NCBI GenBank assembly: GCA_903839865.1
Contig: CAIMEE010000049.1
Span: 1-56,311 of the forward strand
Origin: Enhydrobacter aerosaccus
GTDB taxonomy: Bacteria; Pseudomonadota; Alphaproteobacteria; Reyranellales; Reyranellaceae
Length of the DNA stretch: 56,311 nucleotides
Direction: 5' to 3'
Below are positions 1 through 7,146 of the stretch, in pieces. Position 1 is the stretch's first letter, and each line of letters begins with the position of its first letter. The notes beneath the pieces were generated by a model. That model made no database searches and was not told the DNA's origin. It saw only the letters and a list, made by a program, of their open reading frames with translations. The translations under genes were made by a program, and so were the position numbers.

Positions 1-1
1 C

Positions 2-661
2 TCGGCCTGTGCCATCGCCATGCCGGCCGACATGCCGCTCGACCGCGCCTGCCTGATCGGCTGCGGCGTGATGACGGGCGTGGGCGCCGCGCTCAACATC
101 GCGCAGCTGGGCTATGGCGAGAGCGTGATGGTGATCGGCTGCGGCGCGGTCGGACTTTCCGCCGTCCAGGGCGTGCGGATGGCGGGCGCCGGCACCATCG
201 TTGCCGTCGATCGCAACCGCGAGCGGCTGGCGATGGCGCGCACCATGGGCGCCACCCATACCGCCGCCGTGCCCGACGAGGATGCGGTCGCGGTTGCGAA
301 GGGCGCCACCCAGGGCCGTGGCGTCGATTGCGTGCTCGAATCGGCGGGCAACGGACCCGCCTTCCGCCTCTCCGCCGAGGCCTGCCGGACCGGTGGACAA
401 ATCGTATGGCTGGGCAAGACCGGCGTGAACGAGGACGTGTCCTTCCGCTGGGGCTCGCTGATGGGCGAGAAGCGGATCGTCCGCAGCTCCTACGGCGGCG
501 CGCGGCCCAACCGGGATTTCCCCATGCTGGCAAAGGCTTATCTGGCCGGGAAGCTCGACCTAGACTCCTATGTCACGGCCCGCATCGGCTTGGGCGACAT
601 CAACCAGGGTTTCGCCGATCTCAAGGCGGGCAAGGGCATCCGGTCGGTCATCCAGTTTTGA
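2..661 (+). CDS. Zinc-dependent alcohol dehydrogenase, C-terminal part (5' end outside window)
   Basis: The reading frame is open from base 2, so the gene begins before the window and only about 219 C-terminal residues are visible. It belongs to the medium-chain zinc alcohol dehydrogenase superfamily, which oxidises alcohols with NAD(P). The Rossmann fold shows as VMVIGCGAVGLSAVQG followed by an acidic residue (AVDRN), which favours NAD over NADP. The stretch CLIGCGVMTGVGAALN just before it is typical of the class I/III ADH-like branch. The catalytic zinc ligands would lie upstream and cannot be checked, and the substrate is not predictable. The stop lies about 50 bases before the next gene, with a palindrome between, so this gene probably ends its own transcription unit. 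Confidence 0.85.
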   Translation, partial: SACAIAMPADMPLDRACLIGCGVMTGVGAALNIAQLGYGESVMVIGCGAVGLSAVQGVRMAGAGTIVAVDRNRERLAMARTMGATHTAAVPDEDAVAVAKGATQGRGVDCVLESAGNGPAFRLSAEACRTGGQIVWLGKTGVNEDVSFRWGSLMGEKRIVRSSYGGARPNRDFPMLAKAYLAGKLDLDSYVTARIGLGDINQGFADLKAGKGIRSVIQF

Positions 662-672
662 CCCAATGACAT

Positions 673-692
673 GCCACTGATATATCAGTGGC
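673..692. promoter_or_regulatory. 20-bp perfect palindrome, candidate operator
   Basis: Bases 673-682 (GCCACTGATA) are the exact reverse complement of 683-692 (TATCAGTGGC), with no spacer. The site lies 11 bases after the upstream stop codon and 20 bases before the ATG at 713, just before the AGGAG ribosome site (701-705). An unspaced 20-bp perfect dyad with an AT-rich centre is typical of a dimeric repressor operator such as a TetR- or GntR-type site. It lacks a T tract, so it is a poor terminator. No regulator gene is adjacent, so the binding protein is unknown. Confidence 0.55.
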
Positions 693-712
693 GCACCCGC
701 AGGAGACGATCC

Positions 713-1492
713 ATGGAACTCAGCGCCACCAGCATGTCCGACCGGCAGCGGAAATACCGCGAGACCTACCGGCAGCGCGTGACCGGCTGGTACAATGGCT
801 GGCTCCATATCGCGCTGATCTACACGATCGGCTTCACCGAGCTCTACATCTACACCGCCAACCTGAAGAACGTGACGGCGCTGGAGTGGCTCACCGTTCC
901 GGTCACCTTCCTGTTCTGCAACTTCTTCGAATGGTGGCTGCACCGGTATGTCATGCACCGCCCCTCGACCAACGCCCTTTTCCGCGCGGTCTACAATCGC
1001 CACACGCTGATGCATCACCAGTTCTTCACCGAGAACGAGATGCGTTTCGCCGATCATCTCGACTATCGCGTGACCTTCTTCCCGCCCTATGCGCTGGCCG
1101 CCTTCACGCTGATGTCGATCCCGGGGGCGATCGTGTTCGGCTTCCTGTTCGGCGCCAACGTCGGCTGGCTGTTCATCACCACGACCACGACGCTCTATCT
1201 CACCTACGAATTCATGCACTACTGCTGCCACGTGAACGACAACGTCTTCGTGCGCAACATGCCGTTCGTGAACACGCTGCGCCGCCACCACACCGCCCAC
1301 CATGCCCAGTCGATCATGATGGAGCGCAACATGAACCTCACCTTCCCGGTGATGGACTGGGCGTTCGGCACCTCCGACCTCAACCGCGGCCTGCTCGGCA
1401 CGCTGTTCAACGGCTACAACACGGCATTCGTGAAGACCGACATGCGCCAGACCGCGCGCACGCCGCGTCCGCGCCTGCAGCCCGCCGAGTAG
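713..1492 (+). CDS. Sterol desaturase / fatty acid hydroxylase family membrane protein
   Basis: This 259-residue integral membrane protein has the eight-histidine pattern of the di-iron fatty acid hydroxylase superfamily (PF04116-type): HRYVMH at about 77-82, HTLMHH at 97-102, HYCCH at 169-173 and HHTAHH at 192-197. Hydrophobic segments lie around residues 30-48, 58-75, 122-148 and 150-165. These enzymes hydroxylate or desaturate lipid or sterol-like substrates at the membrane using O2; the substrate here is unknown. ATG 713 is chosen because AGGAG (701-705) is 7 bases upstream. An in-frame ATG at 671 would add 14 Arg-rich residues and lie over the palindrome. It heads a short cluster with two coupled small genes. 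Confidence 0.85.
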   Translation: MELSATSMSDRQRKYRETYRQRVTGWYNGWLHIALIYTIGFTELYIYTANLKNVTALEWLTVPVTFLFCNFFEWWLHRYVMHRPSTNALFRAVYNRHTLMHHQFFTENEMRFADHLDYRVTFFPPYALAAFTLMSIPGAIVFGFLFGANVGWLFITTTTTLYLTYEFMHYCCHVNDNVFVRNMPFVNTLRRHHTAHHAQSIMMERNMNLTFPVMDWAFGTSDLNRGLLGTLFNGYNTAFVKTDMRQTARTPRPRLQPAE

Positions 1493-1498
1493 GCGATC

Positions 1499-1669
1499 AT
1501 GCCGTTCCGCGTAAAATTTCCCCTCACCCTGATGGTGGCGCTCGCGGCGGTCGCGGGCTGGTTCTACATGCGCGCCATCGGCCAGACCGGTCCGCAGTGG
1601 GCCATCACTTTCCTCGGACCTTTCATGGTCGTGGCCCTCTGGATCTTTCCCGAGGTGGCCAAGAAGTGA
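1499..1669 (+). CDS. Small two-segment membrane protein, 56 aa
   Basis: This 56-residue ORF lies 6 bases after the hydroxylase stop. It starts with a basic N-terminus (MPFRVKF) and contains two hydrophobic stretches, about residues 8-22 and 36-50, separated by a short polar loop (RAIGQTGPQW). Its last codons overlap the GTG start of the next gene by four bases (GTGA, 1666-1669), a translational-coupling arrangement that argues for real expression. I do not recognise a family. A role as a membrane partner of the hydroxylase is only an inference from position. Confidence 0.6.
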   Translation: MPFRVKFPLTLMVALAAVAGWFYMRAIGQTGPQWAITFLGPFMVVALWIFPEVAKK

Positions 1670-1965
1670 AGACCCCAGAAGGCAAGACATACGTCGGCGA
1701 CCGTACGATCGACGGCATCCAGGTCACCGTCGACGACAGCCCCCTAGAGCCGCGCACCGACCTCAAGGCCTATTCGAAGAACGGCTTCGAATGGAGCTAC
1801 GAGGGACCCGAACCGCGCCAGTTGGCCTTCGCCCTGCTGATGGACCATCTCGGCGATCCCGCCCGCGCCGCCGCTCTCGACGAAAGCTTCATGCGCGAGA
1901 TGGTGGCCAACTTCGCCAACACCTGGGAACTGACTTCGGCCGACATCGAAGCTGCGCTGGCCTAG
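1666..1965 (+). CDS. DUF6166-type protein, 99 aa
   Basis: GTG 1666 overlaps the preceding stop (GTGA). The protein has an N-terminal strand-rich part (YVGDRTIDGIQVTV), then GFEWSYEGPEPRQLAFALL and HLGDP, the pattern I associate with DUF6166. It is predicted soluble and has no signal peptide. Members of this group have no established function that I know of. A larger reading frame begins upstream at 688, but it reads the hydroxylase gene out of frame. The last residues are helical (MREMVANFANTW). Confidence 0.7.
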   Translation: MKTPEGKTYVGDRTIDGIQVTVDDSPLEPRTDLKAYSKNGFEWSYEGPEPRQLAFALLMDHLGDPARAAALDESFMREMVANFANTWELTSADIEAALA

Positions 1966-1999
1966 GCAACCAAACCGCGCGGGCCGGCGTTGATCGGTC

Positions 2000-2221
2000 A
2001 TGGCCAACCCCCGCCTCCTCCTGCCGCTGCTCGCTGCCTTGGCCCTGGGCGCGTGCTCGGTTCAGGACACCACCTCCGCGTACACGATAGATGAGCCGGC
2101 CGCGCCTTCGACGCTCGACGGCACCTGCGCCGGCGTCGCCGACACCGGCGATATTTACCGCTACTGCATGGAGTACGGACCGCAGCAGGCCCTAGCCGCC
2201 GAGAAGCACTTCGGAGGCTAG
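2000..2221 (+). CDS. Small lipoprotein, 73 aa
   Basis: The N-terminus is a lipoprotein signal: a short basic start, a hydrophobic core (LLLPLLAALA) and a lipobox LGAC with the Cys at residue 19. The mature part is about 55 residues, mostly polar, with two further Cys (DGTCAGV and YRYCMEYG) that could form a disulphide in the periplasm. The ribosome site is weak. The stop codon overlaps the stop of the convergent acyl-CoA dehydrogenase gene: TAG at 2219-2221 here, and TAG on the other strand at 2220-2218. I do not recognise the family. Confidence 0.65.
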   Translation: MANPRLLLPLLAALALGACSVQDTTSAYTIDEPAAPSTLDGTCAGVADTGDIYRYCMEYGPQQALAAEKHFGG

Positions 2222-3261
2222 GTCGGGTACCTGCTGGCGCTGAGGCCTTCCCAGAGCATGTCGGGACCCGCCTTGGCATAGGCCGCGCCGATCTTCTCGC
2301 CCCAGAAACTCTCCGAGCCGAAATCGCGGCGCCAGACCCAGAGGCGGCGCGTGTAGTGATGCAGGATGTGTTCGTGCGTGAACCCCATCGCGCCCATCGA
2401 CTGGTGCGAGATGGCGGCGATGCGGTGCGCGAAGTCCGAGCACTGGCTCTTGGCCGCCGCGATCGAGAAGCGGCCGCCCGCCTCCAGCCCGCCCTCGTCG
2501 GCATCGCGTGACGCCGCCTCGGCCGAGGCGATGGTCGCCGCCACGCAGCTCGCGAGTTCGGCCAGCATGTGCTGGATCGCCTGGAAGGTCGAGATCGGCT
2601 TGCCGAACTGAACGCGCTGCTTCGAATACTCCGCCGCCGTCGCCAGGATGCGGTCGCCTGCGCCCGCCATCTGCATGGACCGCATCAGCGCCGCCAGCTC
2701 GAAGGCGCGCTCGGCGCTCACTGCCGAGGCGCCGCTGAACTCGACCGTGGCATTGTCGAAGCTCACCTGGCCGTAGGGCTCGCCCGCATGGCTGGGCGTG
2801 CTCTCGACCCTGGCGCCCGACGCCGGCACGACAACCAGCGTGCGATCGACCACGACCACGAACCGTTGGACCACCGTCGCGAAGGGCACGCGCGCAACCT
2901 TGCCACTCAGGCGATTGCCCGAAAGCTTGAGGTCGCCCAGGGCCAGCGTCGCGGGGCCGGGTTTCGGCGTACCGCCCGCCGCGCCGATCAGCAGATTCGA
3001 TAGCGCCGTTTCCGCTAGCGGTACCGGCACCGCGTGCTCGCCCGCCAGCCGCAGCAACGCCAGCATGTCGGCCAGCGTGCCGCCGACGCCGCCCTTGTCC
3101 TCGGCCACCGCGATCAGCGGCAGGCCCATCTCCTCGATTTCCTTCCAGAGATCGGCGGGCCAGACGCCCTTCTCGACATTGTTCACCACCGCGCGGTCGC
3201 AACGCTCCGTGAAGAAGCGCCCGGCGGTCTCGAGCAGCATGTCGCGTGTTTCCTTGTCCAT
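2218..3261 (-). CDS. Acyl-CoA dehydrogenase family protein, 347 aa (second of a pair)
   Basis: This flavin-dependent acyl-CoA dehydrogenase-fold protein has the N-terminal helical part, with GLPLIAVAEDKGGVGGT near residues 45-61, and the C-terminal helical domain with KQRVQFGKPISTFQAIQHML and HQSMGAMGFTHEH. ATG 3261 has AAGGAG 8 bases upstream and lies 11 bases after the stop of the larger dehydrogenase, so the two are one operon. The length is shorter than the usual 380 or so residues, and the usual C-terminal EGT-type segment is absent. Paired, unequal dehydrogenases of this kind often form heteromeric enzymes for steroid or alicyclic acyl-CoA substrates; that role is inferred. A longer frame reaching 4254 is read-through over the neighbouring gene. 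Confidence 0.82.
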   Translation of the reverse strand: MDKETRDMLLETAGRFFTERCDRAVVNNVEKGVWPADLWKEIEEMGLPLIAVAEDKGGVGGTLADMLALLRLAGEHAVPVPLAETALSNLLIGAAGGTPKPGPATLALGDLKLSGNRLSGKVARVPFATVVQRFVVVVDRTLVVVPASGARVESTPSHAGEPYGQVSFDNATVEFSGASAVSAERAFELAALMRSMQMAGAGDRILATAAEYSKQRVQFGKPISTFQAIQHMLAELASCVAATIASAEAASRDADEGGLEAGGRFSIAAAKSQCSDFAHRIAAISHQSMGAMGFTHEHILHHYTRRLWVWRRDFGSESFWGEKIGAAYAKAGPDMLWEGLSASRYPT

Positions 3262-3272
3262 GCTAGTCTCCT

Positions 3273-4430
3273 TCACCGCAGTCCGAGGCCGCGGGCGACG
3301 ATGCCGCGCAGGACCTGGGTCGTGCCGCCCTGGATGGTGTAGCTCGGCGCCATCATCGTCGCGTACTGGGCGATATCGAGGAAGTCGGCCATGTCGTCGT
3401 CGGTCGTGGCGTCGGACTCGGCGATCACCCGCGCGACTTCGGGCAGGTCCTGCTGGTAGATCGTGCCAAGATCCTTCACCAGCGCGGCCTCGATGGCGGG
3501 CGACTTGCCGCCCTGCATCATGCCGGCGACGGCAACCGACATCTGGCGCAGGGTCCACAGCCGCGCGATCAGGCGGCCCAGGATCGATGCCGCGCGACCG
3601 GAGGGGTTGCGCCCCAGCACGCGCACCAGCTCGCGCAGCACGTAGAAATTTTGCATGAAGCGCTCGGGACCCGAGCGCTCGAACGCCAGCTCGCTCGTGA
3701 CCTGCAGCCAGCCGTCGCCCTCGTTGCCGATCAGGCAACTCTCGGGAATGAAGGCGTCGTTGAACGTGACCTCGTTCCAGTCGTGCCGGCCGGCGAGATT
3801 GATGATCGGCCGGATGGTGACGCCCGGCGTCTTGAGATCGACCAGCAGCTGGCTCAACCCCTTGTGGCGATCGCCGTGCTGGCCCGAGGTGCGCACGAGG
3901 GTGATGCAGTAATGGTTGCGATGGGCGCCCGAGGTCCAGACCTTGGTGCCGTTTACGCGAAATCCGCCCGGCACCGGCTCGGCCCGCGTGCGCACCGACG
4001 CGAGGTCGGAGCCCGAATCGGGCTCGCTCATGCCGATCGAAAAGAAGCATTCGCCCGCGGTGATCCTGGGCAAAATCGCCTGGCGCTGCTCCTCGCTGCC
4101 GAAGCGCAGCAGCAGCGGACCGGACTGGCGATCGGCCACCCAGTGCGCGCCGGCAGGAGCGCCGTTGCCCAGCAGCTCCTCTGTCACGACATAGCGTTCG
4201 AGGAAGCTCTTCTCCGAACCGCCGTACTGCTTGGGCCAGGTGATGCCGATCCAACCCTTCTTGCCCAGCGCGCGGCTGAATTCCGGCGAGGCCGTATTCC
4301 AGCTCGCGAAGCGATCCTCCGTCTTTATCTTTGGCACGATGTCCTTGAGGAAGGCGCGCACGTCCAAGCGCAGCGCCTCGGCTTCGGGTGGCAGGTGGAA
4401 GGGTGGGAATTCCAGCTTGGGGATGGACAT
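3273..4430 (-). CDS. Acyl-CoA dehydrogenase, 385 aa (first of a pair)
   Basis: This full-length acyl-CoA dehydrogenase has the N-terminal helical domain (WIGITWPKQYGG), a middle beta domain with FFSIGMSEPDSGSDLASV (FAD/substrate contact) and KVWTSGAHRNHYC, and the C-terminal helical domain ending YTIQGGTTQVLRGIVARGLG. Where many short- and medium-chain members have EGT with the catalytic Glu, this one has GGT, as in many FadE-type enzymes of steroid and branched substrates. It starts at ATG 4430, divergent from the NTF2-like gene at 4507 with 76 bases between. It is co-transcribed with the shorter dehydrogenase downstream, probably as an alpha/beta pair. Confidence 0.88.
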   Translation of the reverse strand: MSIPKLEFPPFHLPPEAEALRLDVRAFLKDIVPKIKTEDRFASWNTASPEFSRALGKKGWIGITWPKQYGGSEKSFLERYVVTEELLGNGAPAGAHWVADRQSGPLLLRFGSEEQRQAILPRITAGECFFSIGMSEPDSGSDLASVRTRAEPVPGGFRVNGTKVWTSGAHRNHYCITLVRTSGQHGDRHKGLSQLLVDLKTPGVTIRPIINLAGRHDWNEVTFNDAFIPESCLIGNEGDGWLQVTSELAFERSGPERFMQNFYVLRELVRVLGRNPSGRAASILGRLIARLWTLRQMSVAVAGMMQGGKSPAIEAALVKDLGTIYQQDLPEVARVIAESDATTDDDMADFLDIAQYATMMAPSYTIQGGTTQVLRGIVARGLGLR

Positions 4431-4506
4431 CTTGATTCTCTGTTTGAAGGTCTCAATCTCTGTCGGGTAATCCTAGGATGCGCAATACAGGAGTTTCGAC
4501 CGTCGA

Positions 4507-4986
4507 ATGCCCCGCCGATCCCCCCGCCTGCCGCCGCTCCTGGCGGAATTCGACGACGAAGAACGAGAGGCCGTCCTGGCCGCCAACCGGGCCTTCTACA
4601 AGGCCTTCAACGAGCGCGACGCCGACGCGATGGAAACCCTGTGGGCGCCGACCGGCACCATGATCTGCCTGCATCCCGGCCAGGCGCCGCTTACCGAGCG
4701 CGCCGACATTATCGCAAGCTGGCGCGGAATTCTGCAGCACCCGCAGTCGCCCAAGGTGCGCTTCACCGACGAACTGGTGATCGGCCGCCCGGGCCTCGCT
4801 CTCGTGATGTGCCGCGAAATCCTGGCCGAGGGCCAGTTGATGGCAACGAATAGCTTCGTCCGCCTCGGCGACGGCTGGCACATGGTCGGCCATCACTCGG
4901 GCCAGGTTCCGGCCGTCGAGCGCACGCGCCCGGTGCCCACCGCCGCTTCCGCCACCCCGCCGCGCGATCGTCGCAAGCTTCACTGA
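4507..4986 (+). CDS. SnoaL/NTF2-like domain protein
   Basis: This 159-residue protein has a cone-shaped NTF2-like domain: a first helix (REAVLAANRAFYKAFNERDADAMETLWAPTG, roughly residues 20-48), strands with MICLHPGQAPLTERADIIASWRGIL, and the terminal sheet FVRLGDGWHMVGHHSG. This is the pattern of the SnoaL-like/DUF4440 group, which includes small cofactor-free isomerases, hydrolases and dimerisation modules. The Arg/Pro-rich tail looks disordered. An AGGAG lies about 13 bases before ATG 4507, rather far. It is divergent from the acyl-CoA dehydrogenase pair. The specific activity is unknown. Confidence 0.75.
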   Translation: MPRRSPRLPPLLAEFDDEEREAVLAANRAFYKAFNERDADAMETLWAPTGTMICLHPGQAPLTERADIIASWRGILQHPQSPKVRFTDELVIGRPGLALVMCREILAEGQLMATNSFVRLGDGWHMVGHHSGQVPAVERTRPVPTAASATPPRDRRKLH

Positions 4987-5014
4987 AAGATTACCGGGGA
5001 TACGTCGTCCCGAG

Positions 5015-5058
5015 GGTAGCGAAGGGCCCCGCGCAAATCGCGGCGGCCCTCCGCTACC
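5015..5058. terminator. Long hairpin between convergent genes
   Basis: Bases 5015-5021 (GGTAGCG) pair with 5052-5058 (CGCTACC). Inner blocks GGGCC/GGCCC and CCGCG/CGCGG continue the stem around a small loop near 5034-5039. It lies between the convergent ends at 4986 and 5075 and could end transcription from both sides, although neither strand shows a long T run. The left flank (5004-5028) resembles the repeat arm at 27738-27762. Confidence 0.5.
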
Positions 5059-5074
5059 TACATCTTGACGGGCG

Positions 5075-5581
5075 TTAGTTCCCGGACTTCAGGACGATCT
5101 CCGCGAATCCGGCGGCGACGTTGAGGCCGAGATTGCCTTCGATACTGACCGGCTGCAGGGTGATCTGCTTGCTGCTGCCGCCCAGCAGTACGTTCACGGC
5201 GCCACCGACGCCGACGGTCGCCTGCGCTCCGACGCCGCCATAATCTCCGGACAGCGCGCCGGTCGCGATGCTGCCGGGCGCGAAGACGAGCCAGACCATC
5301 TGCGCATCCTTGGTGTAGCCGATGTCGACGCCGAAGCGCTTGATCTCGCCCACGTAGGGCTCGCCGACACCGTCGGTCCGCGCAAACACGCAGGTTAGCG
5401 CCTTGGACGAGCCGAACACGAAGCCCATGCCGCCCGCGACATGGCATGTGAGCGAGCCGACATTGACGCCGGATTTGCCGGCGGCCTGCGGCGTGCCGGG
5501 CGCGGCCGGGGTCTGGGCGAATGCCGGGGCACCCACGAGCAGTGAAGCGGCACCAAGTGCCGCCCAGATCGATTGCCGCAT
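5075..5581 (-). CDS. DUF992 family exported protein
   Basis: This 168-residue protein has a clean Sec signal peptide (basic start, hydrophobic core, cleavage after APAFAQ near residue 23). The mature part begins with GVNVGSLTCHVAGGMGFVFGS and continues with LTCVFARTDG, YVGEIKRFGVDIGYT and MVWLVFAPG, the pattern of the DUF992 family found in Alphaproteobacteria. Two Cys near the mature N-terminus could form a disulphide. The start at 5581 is preferred over an upstream ATG because GGAG lies just upstream and the signal peptide begins there. The location should be periplasmic; function is unknown. A 14-bp inverted repeat (5601-5614, CCGGCC GT GGCCGG) lies 20 bases upstream of the ATG. Confidence 0.85.
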   Translation of the reverse strand: MRQSIWAALGAASLLVGAPAFAQTPAAPGTPQAAGKSGVNVGSLTCHVAGGMGFVFGSSKALTCVFARTDGVGEPYVGEIKRFGVDIGYTKDAQMVWLVFAPGSIATGALSGDYGGVGAQATVGVGGAVNVLLGGSSKQITLQPVSIEGNLGLNVAAGFAEIVLKSGN

Positions 5582-5752
5582 GTATTTCTCCAATGGTTGA
5601 CCGGCCGTGGCCGGAAGCTCGATTCCCGCCCGCTGAGGATTCAACGGGGAATGAGCGCGCCATTCCTCTACGCCAAGGGTGCCACTTATGTTCCCCCTGC
5701 CCGGGCGCTTCGTTTGGCGCGTCAGACGCCGCAACACGCACGCGCCACAGAA

Positions 5753-5766
5753 GCGAACCGGTTCGC
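5753..5766. other. 14-bp perfect palindrome
   Basis: GCGAACC at 5753-5759 is followed directly by its reverse complement GGTTCGC at 5760-5766. It abuts the stop codon of the minus-strand gene that ends at 5768. It lies 3' of that gene and about 170 bases upstream of the DUF992 start, so it could be an operator for DUF992 or part of a 3' structure. There is no T tract. The 186 bases between 5582 and 5767 hold no other feature I can support besides the inverted repeat at 5601-5614. Confidence 0.35.
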
Positions 5767-5767
5767 G

Positions 5768-6601
5768 CTAGTTGGCGCGGCGAAACTCCTGGTTCTGGGC
5801 TGGAAAGCCCAGGTCGGGCCGTCCGCTGTCGAGACAGGCGGCCTGCGCGTCATCAACACGCCGGCACGACAGCGTGCGGCCCACCCATTTCGCGGTCGAC
5901 GCGCCGGTGCAGGTGACATCCGGCTGTGTCGTGCTGAACGTGCCATCGGCGCTGAACTGCCCCGTGACAGGCGCGCGACACGACATCGTTCCGGAGGTCG
6001 GGCAACTGATGGTTTGCTCGCGCACGCCGTGCCCGTTCGCATCGAAGCAGATTCGTCCGGCCTTTGCCGTGCACTCTTCCTTCCGCCCCGTGAAGCCGGA
6101 GATGTTCATCACCGTGGGCGCGTCCCGGCCGAGATTCCAGCACCCCTGCAGGACACTCAGGTCCTTGTTCGCCCAACGGTCGACCGGCAACGGCGGCGAA
6201 AGTGTTGTCACGGTCGGGGTCGGGGCTGGCCCTCGGGGCGGCGCGACGGACGCCTGTGGAGCCGGACGCGGCTTGGGTGGTGGGGGCGCGATGGCTACCT
6301 TGCATTGCTCGACCTGTCGACGAAGCTCGTCACCCAGGGCCGCACGCTGGGCTGACAGTTTTGCTTCGGTTCCTTGGAGCTCGGCAAGCGAGGTCCGCAA
6401 CAGCGGGCTCGGGTCAGACGGCGCTGGTGGGGGCTGCCCTGGCGGAGCCGTCACTGTGGCGGCGGTCACGGTCGTCGAGACTAGCGCCGGGACTGTTCTC
6501 AGGCCCCAAGATGCGATGAGAAGCGCCAAAATAAAGAGGAGACCAAAGATAAACGCGGCCAGCACAAAAATGCCGTTCCGCGGAGAACGGCTGGAGGTCA
6601 T
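5768..6601 (-). CDS. Membrane-anchored protein with Cys-rich C-terminal domain
   Basis: This 277-residue protein starts with a short basic tail (MTSSRSPRNG) and one transmembrane helix at about residues 10-32. A Thr/Pro-rich stretch, a short coiled coil (LLRTSLAELQGTEAKLSAQRAALGDELRRQVEQCK, about 65-100) and a Pro-rich linker follow. The C-terminal 120 residues hold about nine Cys, beginning at VLQGCWNLG and including GRICFDANGHG, ISCPTSGTMSCRAP and TLSCRR. They probably form a disulphide-stabilised beta domain in the periplasm. I have seen similar LQGCW-type domains in uncharacterised proteobacterial proteins but cannot name the family. ATG 6601 is chosen over 6664 because it gives a normal N-terminal anchor. 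Confidence 0.65.
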   Translation of the reverse strand: MTSSRSPRNGIFVLAAFIFGLLFILALLIASWGLRTVPALVSTTVTAATVTAPPGQPPPAPSDPSPLLRTSLAELQGTEAKLSAQRAALGDELRRQVEQCKVAIAPPPPKPRPAPQASVAPPRGPAPTPTVTTLSPPLPVDRWANKDLSVLQGCWNLGRDAPTVMNISGFTGRKEECTAKAGRICFDANGHGVREQTISCPTSGTMSCRAPVTGQFSADGTFSTTQPDVTCTGASTAKWVGRTLSCRRVDDAQAACLDSGRPDLGFPAQNQEFRRAN

Positions 6602-6854
6602 AGGATGATCCTGCTGAACAAAGGAATCCCTGTGTAAACGCCTGCCGCTGAGGACGGGTTGCACAGCCTTCCGCGCGCCCGAAGCGATGGTTCAGCTTCG
6701 CTTCTGCCAGAACATCGCCATCGATCGCATTACCTTCGGCCTGCCGGCGGAGACGGAAAACAAGATCCTGTCGATCCTCGACCGCTGGGCCGAGGTGAAG
6801 CATCAGTTGGTTGTCTGGGCGTTAGCGAGGATCGCGGGCAACGCTTCTTTGCGA

Positions 6855-7064
6855 CTACTTATCGAAGGGTTTGGGTACAGCGGGTGGCGTGTATGTGTCC
6901 TCCGGCTGCTCTGCCCGTTGTTCCAGGACTTCGTTGAGGACAATCGTCACGCCGATGGCCACGACGATCATGGCCACGCCAATCATTATCCCTCGTGCCC
7001 AGATACTCACGATGTTTGCCTGTGTGCGATTTTGATTGTGAGTGCGCTTGTAGCTCGCATGCAC
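6855..7064 (-). CDS. Possible small single-pass membrane protein, 69 aa
   Basis: The frame encodes a polar N-terminus, a strongly hydrophobic segment (about residues 25-45, GIMIGVAMIVVAIGVTIVL) and an acidic/Pro-rich tail ending TPPAVPKPFDK, a plausible small inner-membrane protein. The start is uncertain: a second ATG 25 codons downstream, at GIMIG, is possible. The surrounding region 6602-7146 has no other convincing gene; an opposite-strand frame at 6687-7118 looks less protein-like. I do not recognise a family. Confidence 0.4.
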   Translation of the reverse strand: MHASYKRTHNQNRTQANIVSIWARGIMIGVAMIVVAIGVTIVLNEVLEQRAEQPEDTYTPPAVPKPFDK

Positions 7065-7146
7065 AGCCTCTGCAAGGTAAGGACATCGGCCCAGCTTCCA
7101 AGCACTGTCCCGACCTAGCTATGTGGTTCTATAGCGCACCGTCCGG

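Noticed and set aside
688..1965. Apparent 425-aa protein covering the hydroxylase
   Set aside because: Only the last 99 codons (from GTG 1666) are protein-like; the rest is out of frame with the hydroxylase.
2218..4254. Apparent 678-aa protein spanning both acyl-CoA dehydrogenase genes
   Set aside because: The upstream half reads the larger dehydrogenase out of frame; the real gene starts at ATG 3261 after AAGGAG.
6687..7118. 143-codon plus-strand frame
   Set aside because: No ribosome site, odd composition (many Cys/Leu/Arg late in the frame), and overlap with a more plausible small membrane protein on the other strand.
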